From DATAEK01 sp036258055 (GTDB lineage: Bacteria > Acidobacteriota > Vicinamibacteria > Vicinamibacterales > 2-12-FULL-66-21): a stretch of DNA of 13,983 nt. The notes beneath the pieces were generated by a model that saw only the letters and a list, made by a program, of their open reading frames with translations, had not been told where the DNA came from and searched no databases. Positions 12,795 to 13,983 of this stretch are shown one piece after another. Numbering within the stretch: the stretch's first letter is position 1; each line of letters begins with the position of its first letter. The position numbers and the translations under genes are program-made. Location of the stretch: NCBI GenBank assembly GCA_036258055.1, contig DATAEK010000072.1, positions 1 to 13,983 on the forward strand, written 5' to 3'.

Positions 12795-13983
12795 TGTCCG
12801 GCCTTGACGTTCAGTCGACGCAGCTCGTCGACGATCTCCCGCTCCTCGAGGACGCTGGCAGAGGCCTTTGCCCTGGCGAACAGGCGATCCACGATCTCCT
12901 CGGTCGCGGGAAAGCCGCGCTTCTCGAGCCAGAAGATGACATTCGACTTGCCCGACATCGGGCCGATCTCGATCTCCTGTTCCCGACGCACGAGGCTCGC
13001 CGGGACGGACGAGTAAACAGCGTCCACGAGCTCGGCATCCTGCTTTCGGTAGGCTTTGATCACGGCCGCGGCGTGGACCCCGGTGGCGGTGCGAAACGCG
13101 TCGCGTCCGACTACCGGATAGTTGGGCGGAATTGCCACGCCCGTCACCTGCGAAACGTATTGGCAATACTCGACGAGCGATGAGAGGTCGCGCTCGATGA
13201 AGCCCATGAGCACGAGGTTCACGAGCAACATGTCCATCGGCGTGTTGCCGACGCGCTCGCCGATCCCGATCGCCGTGCCGTGGAGCCGGGTCGCTCCCGC
13301 CTGAAGCGCAGCCAGCGAGTTGATGACCGCGAAGTCGCGATCGCGATGCCCGTGCCAGTCGATTCCGACGTTACCGCCGCATTCCTGCACCACTTGTCCG
13401 ATGAACCCGACGACCGCTGCGGCGCCCACCGGTGTGGCGTGCCCGACCGTGTCCGACACGCAGACGCGGCTCGCTCCCGCGCGGATGGCTGCCGAATACA
13501 GGCGGCGCAACGTATCGGGATCGGCCCGAGTCGTGTCCTCGGTGACGTACATCACTGGCAGTCCTTCGCGGACCGCAAAACCGATCGCCTCTTCGGTGAG
13601 CTTCAGGAGTTGATCGATCGTCCAGCCTTCCGCGTACTGCCGCAGCGGGCTCGATCCGATGAACGTGCAACACTCGATCTTCAATCCGGTGCGCTGGGCG
13701 ATCTCGACGACCGGGCGAATGTCTGAGATGAGCGTCCGAGCCGCACAGTTTGCCCCGACCTTCAGCCGCTGGCTCACGATCTCGCGCGCCAGCCGCTCGA
13801 CGTCCGCGACGACGTGCGGGCCCGCGCCAGGCAGACCGATATCCGCCGTGTCGATGCCCAACCGGTCGATGAGGTGCAGGATGCGGAGCTTCTCATCGAT
13901 CGACGGACAGCGAACCGACGGCGACTGGAGCCCGTCCCTCAGCGTCTCGTCATCGAGGAGGACCGTCGCCGGCCGCGGATCGG
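12791..13983 (-). CDS. LeuA/homocitrate-synthase-like acyltransferase (5' end off window)
   Basis: A DRE-TIM metallolyase of the HMGL-like family, condensing acetyl-CoA with a 2-oxoacid (2-isopropylmalate, citramalate or homocitrate synthase type). The reading frame stays open past a TTG at 13861 to the window edge and encodes the family signature DDETLRDGLQ followed by SIDEKLRILHLIDRLGI, so the gene is longer than its first internal start suggests and its 5' end is missing. Other landmarks: IGLPGAGPH, ECCTFIGSSPLRQYAEGW, CVSDTVGHATP, metal-binding HGHRD, and GIGERVGNTPMD. About 397 residues are visible. After the barrel there is only a ~120-residue helical region (VTGVAIPPNYPVVGRDAF... to RLNVKAGH) and no LeuA C-terminal allosteric domain, so leucine feedback of the usual type is unlikely. 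The exact substrate cannot be told. It converges on the M28 gene, with overlapping stop codons (TTAG). Confidence 0.85.
   Translation of the reverse strand, partial: DPRPATVLLDDETLRDGLQSPSVRCPSIDEKLRILHLIDRLGIDTADIGLPGAGPHVVADVERLAREIVSQRLKVGANCAARTLISDIRPVVEIAQRTGLKIECCTFIGSSPLRQYAEGWTIDQLLKLTEEAIGFAVREGLPVMYVTEDTTRADPDTLRRLYSAAIRAGASRVCVSDTVGHATPVGAAAVVGFIGQVVQECGGNVGIDWHGHRDRDFAVINSLAALQAGATRLHGTAIGIGERVGNTPMDMLLVNLVLMGFIERDLSSLVEYCQYVSQVTGVAIPPNYPVVGRDAFRTATGVHAAAVIKAYRKQDAELVDAVYSSVPASLVRREQEIEIGPMSGKSNVIFWLEKRGFPATEEIVDRLFARAKASASVLEEREIVDELRRLNVKAGH

Overview
The window is GC-rich and densely coded, with no mobile element, CRISPR array or tRNA/rRNA gene visible. The protein set (a cyanobacterial/plant-like GlgC, type II citrate synthase, a glutaminyl-cyclase-like M28 lipoprotein, a short HExxH secreted protein, paired thymidylate-kinase-like proteins next to Ppx/GppA) and the heptameric CGAGTCC-type intergenic repeats suggest an Acidobacteriota chromosome, perhaps Vicinamibacteria. 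That assignment is an impression from protein style, not a measured placement.

Layout: 1-406 is non-coding and ends in a promoter array; 407-1096 (+) is an OmpR/PhoB-type response regulator; 1135-1359 (-) is a small uncharacterised protein; 1617-2873 (+) is glgC; 2874-3352 is non-coding with two hairpins at its end; 3353-3982 (+) is an exported HExxH protein; 5491-3998 (-) is a CHAD-SixA operon; divergent from it, 5612-8607 (+) carries Ppx/GppA and two overlapping thymidylate-kinase-like genes; 8705-10250 (+) is pstB-phoU; 10364-10546 is yacG; 10573-11859 is gltA; 11871-12794 is a glutaminyl-cyclase-like lipoprotein; a LeuA/homocitrate-synthase-like gene (-) converges on it and runs off the right edge.

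Main theme: phosphate and polyphosphate. Reading the promoters by eye, I find tandem 11-bp direct repeats with the core nnnAC, the geometry of PhoB/PhoP boxes, upstream of the response regulator (four units), of pstB (four units, same order of unit types) and of the small minus-strand gene (three units). A two-unit version lies in the divergent CHAD/Ppx promoter. This predicts an autoregulated Pho regulon that includes pstB-phoU, an undescribed 74-residue protein, and probably a polyphosphate module: CHAD (polyphosphate binding), SixA (histidine phosphatase fold), Ppx/GppA (exopolyphosphatase) and two kinase-like proteins. The first kinase has a normal P-loop. The second has arginine in place of the Walker A lysine, so the two may work as an active/regulatory pair. 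This CHAD-SixA / Ppx-kinase-pseudokinase module is my best candidate for an undescribed system.

The right third (yacG, gltA, M28, LeuA-like) is ordinary housekeeping apart from palindromic and heptameric repeats around yacG.
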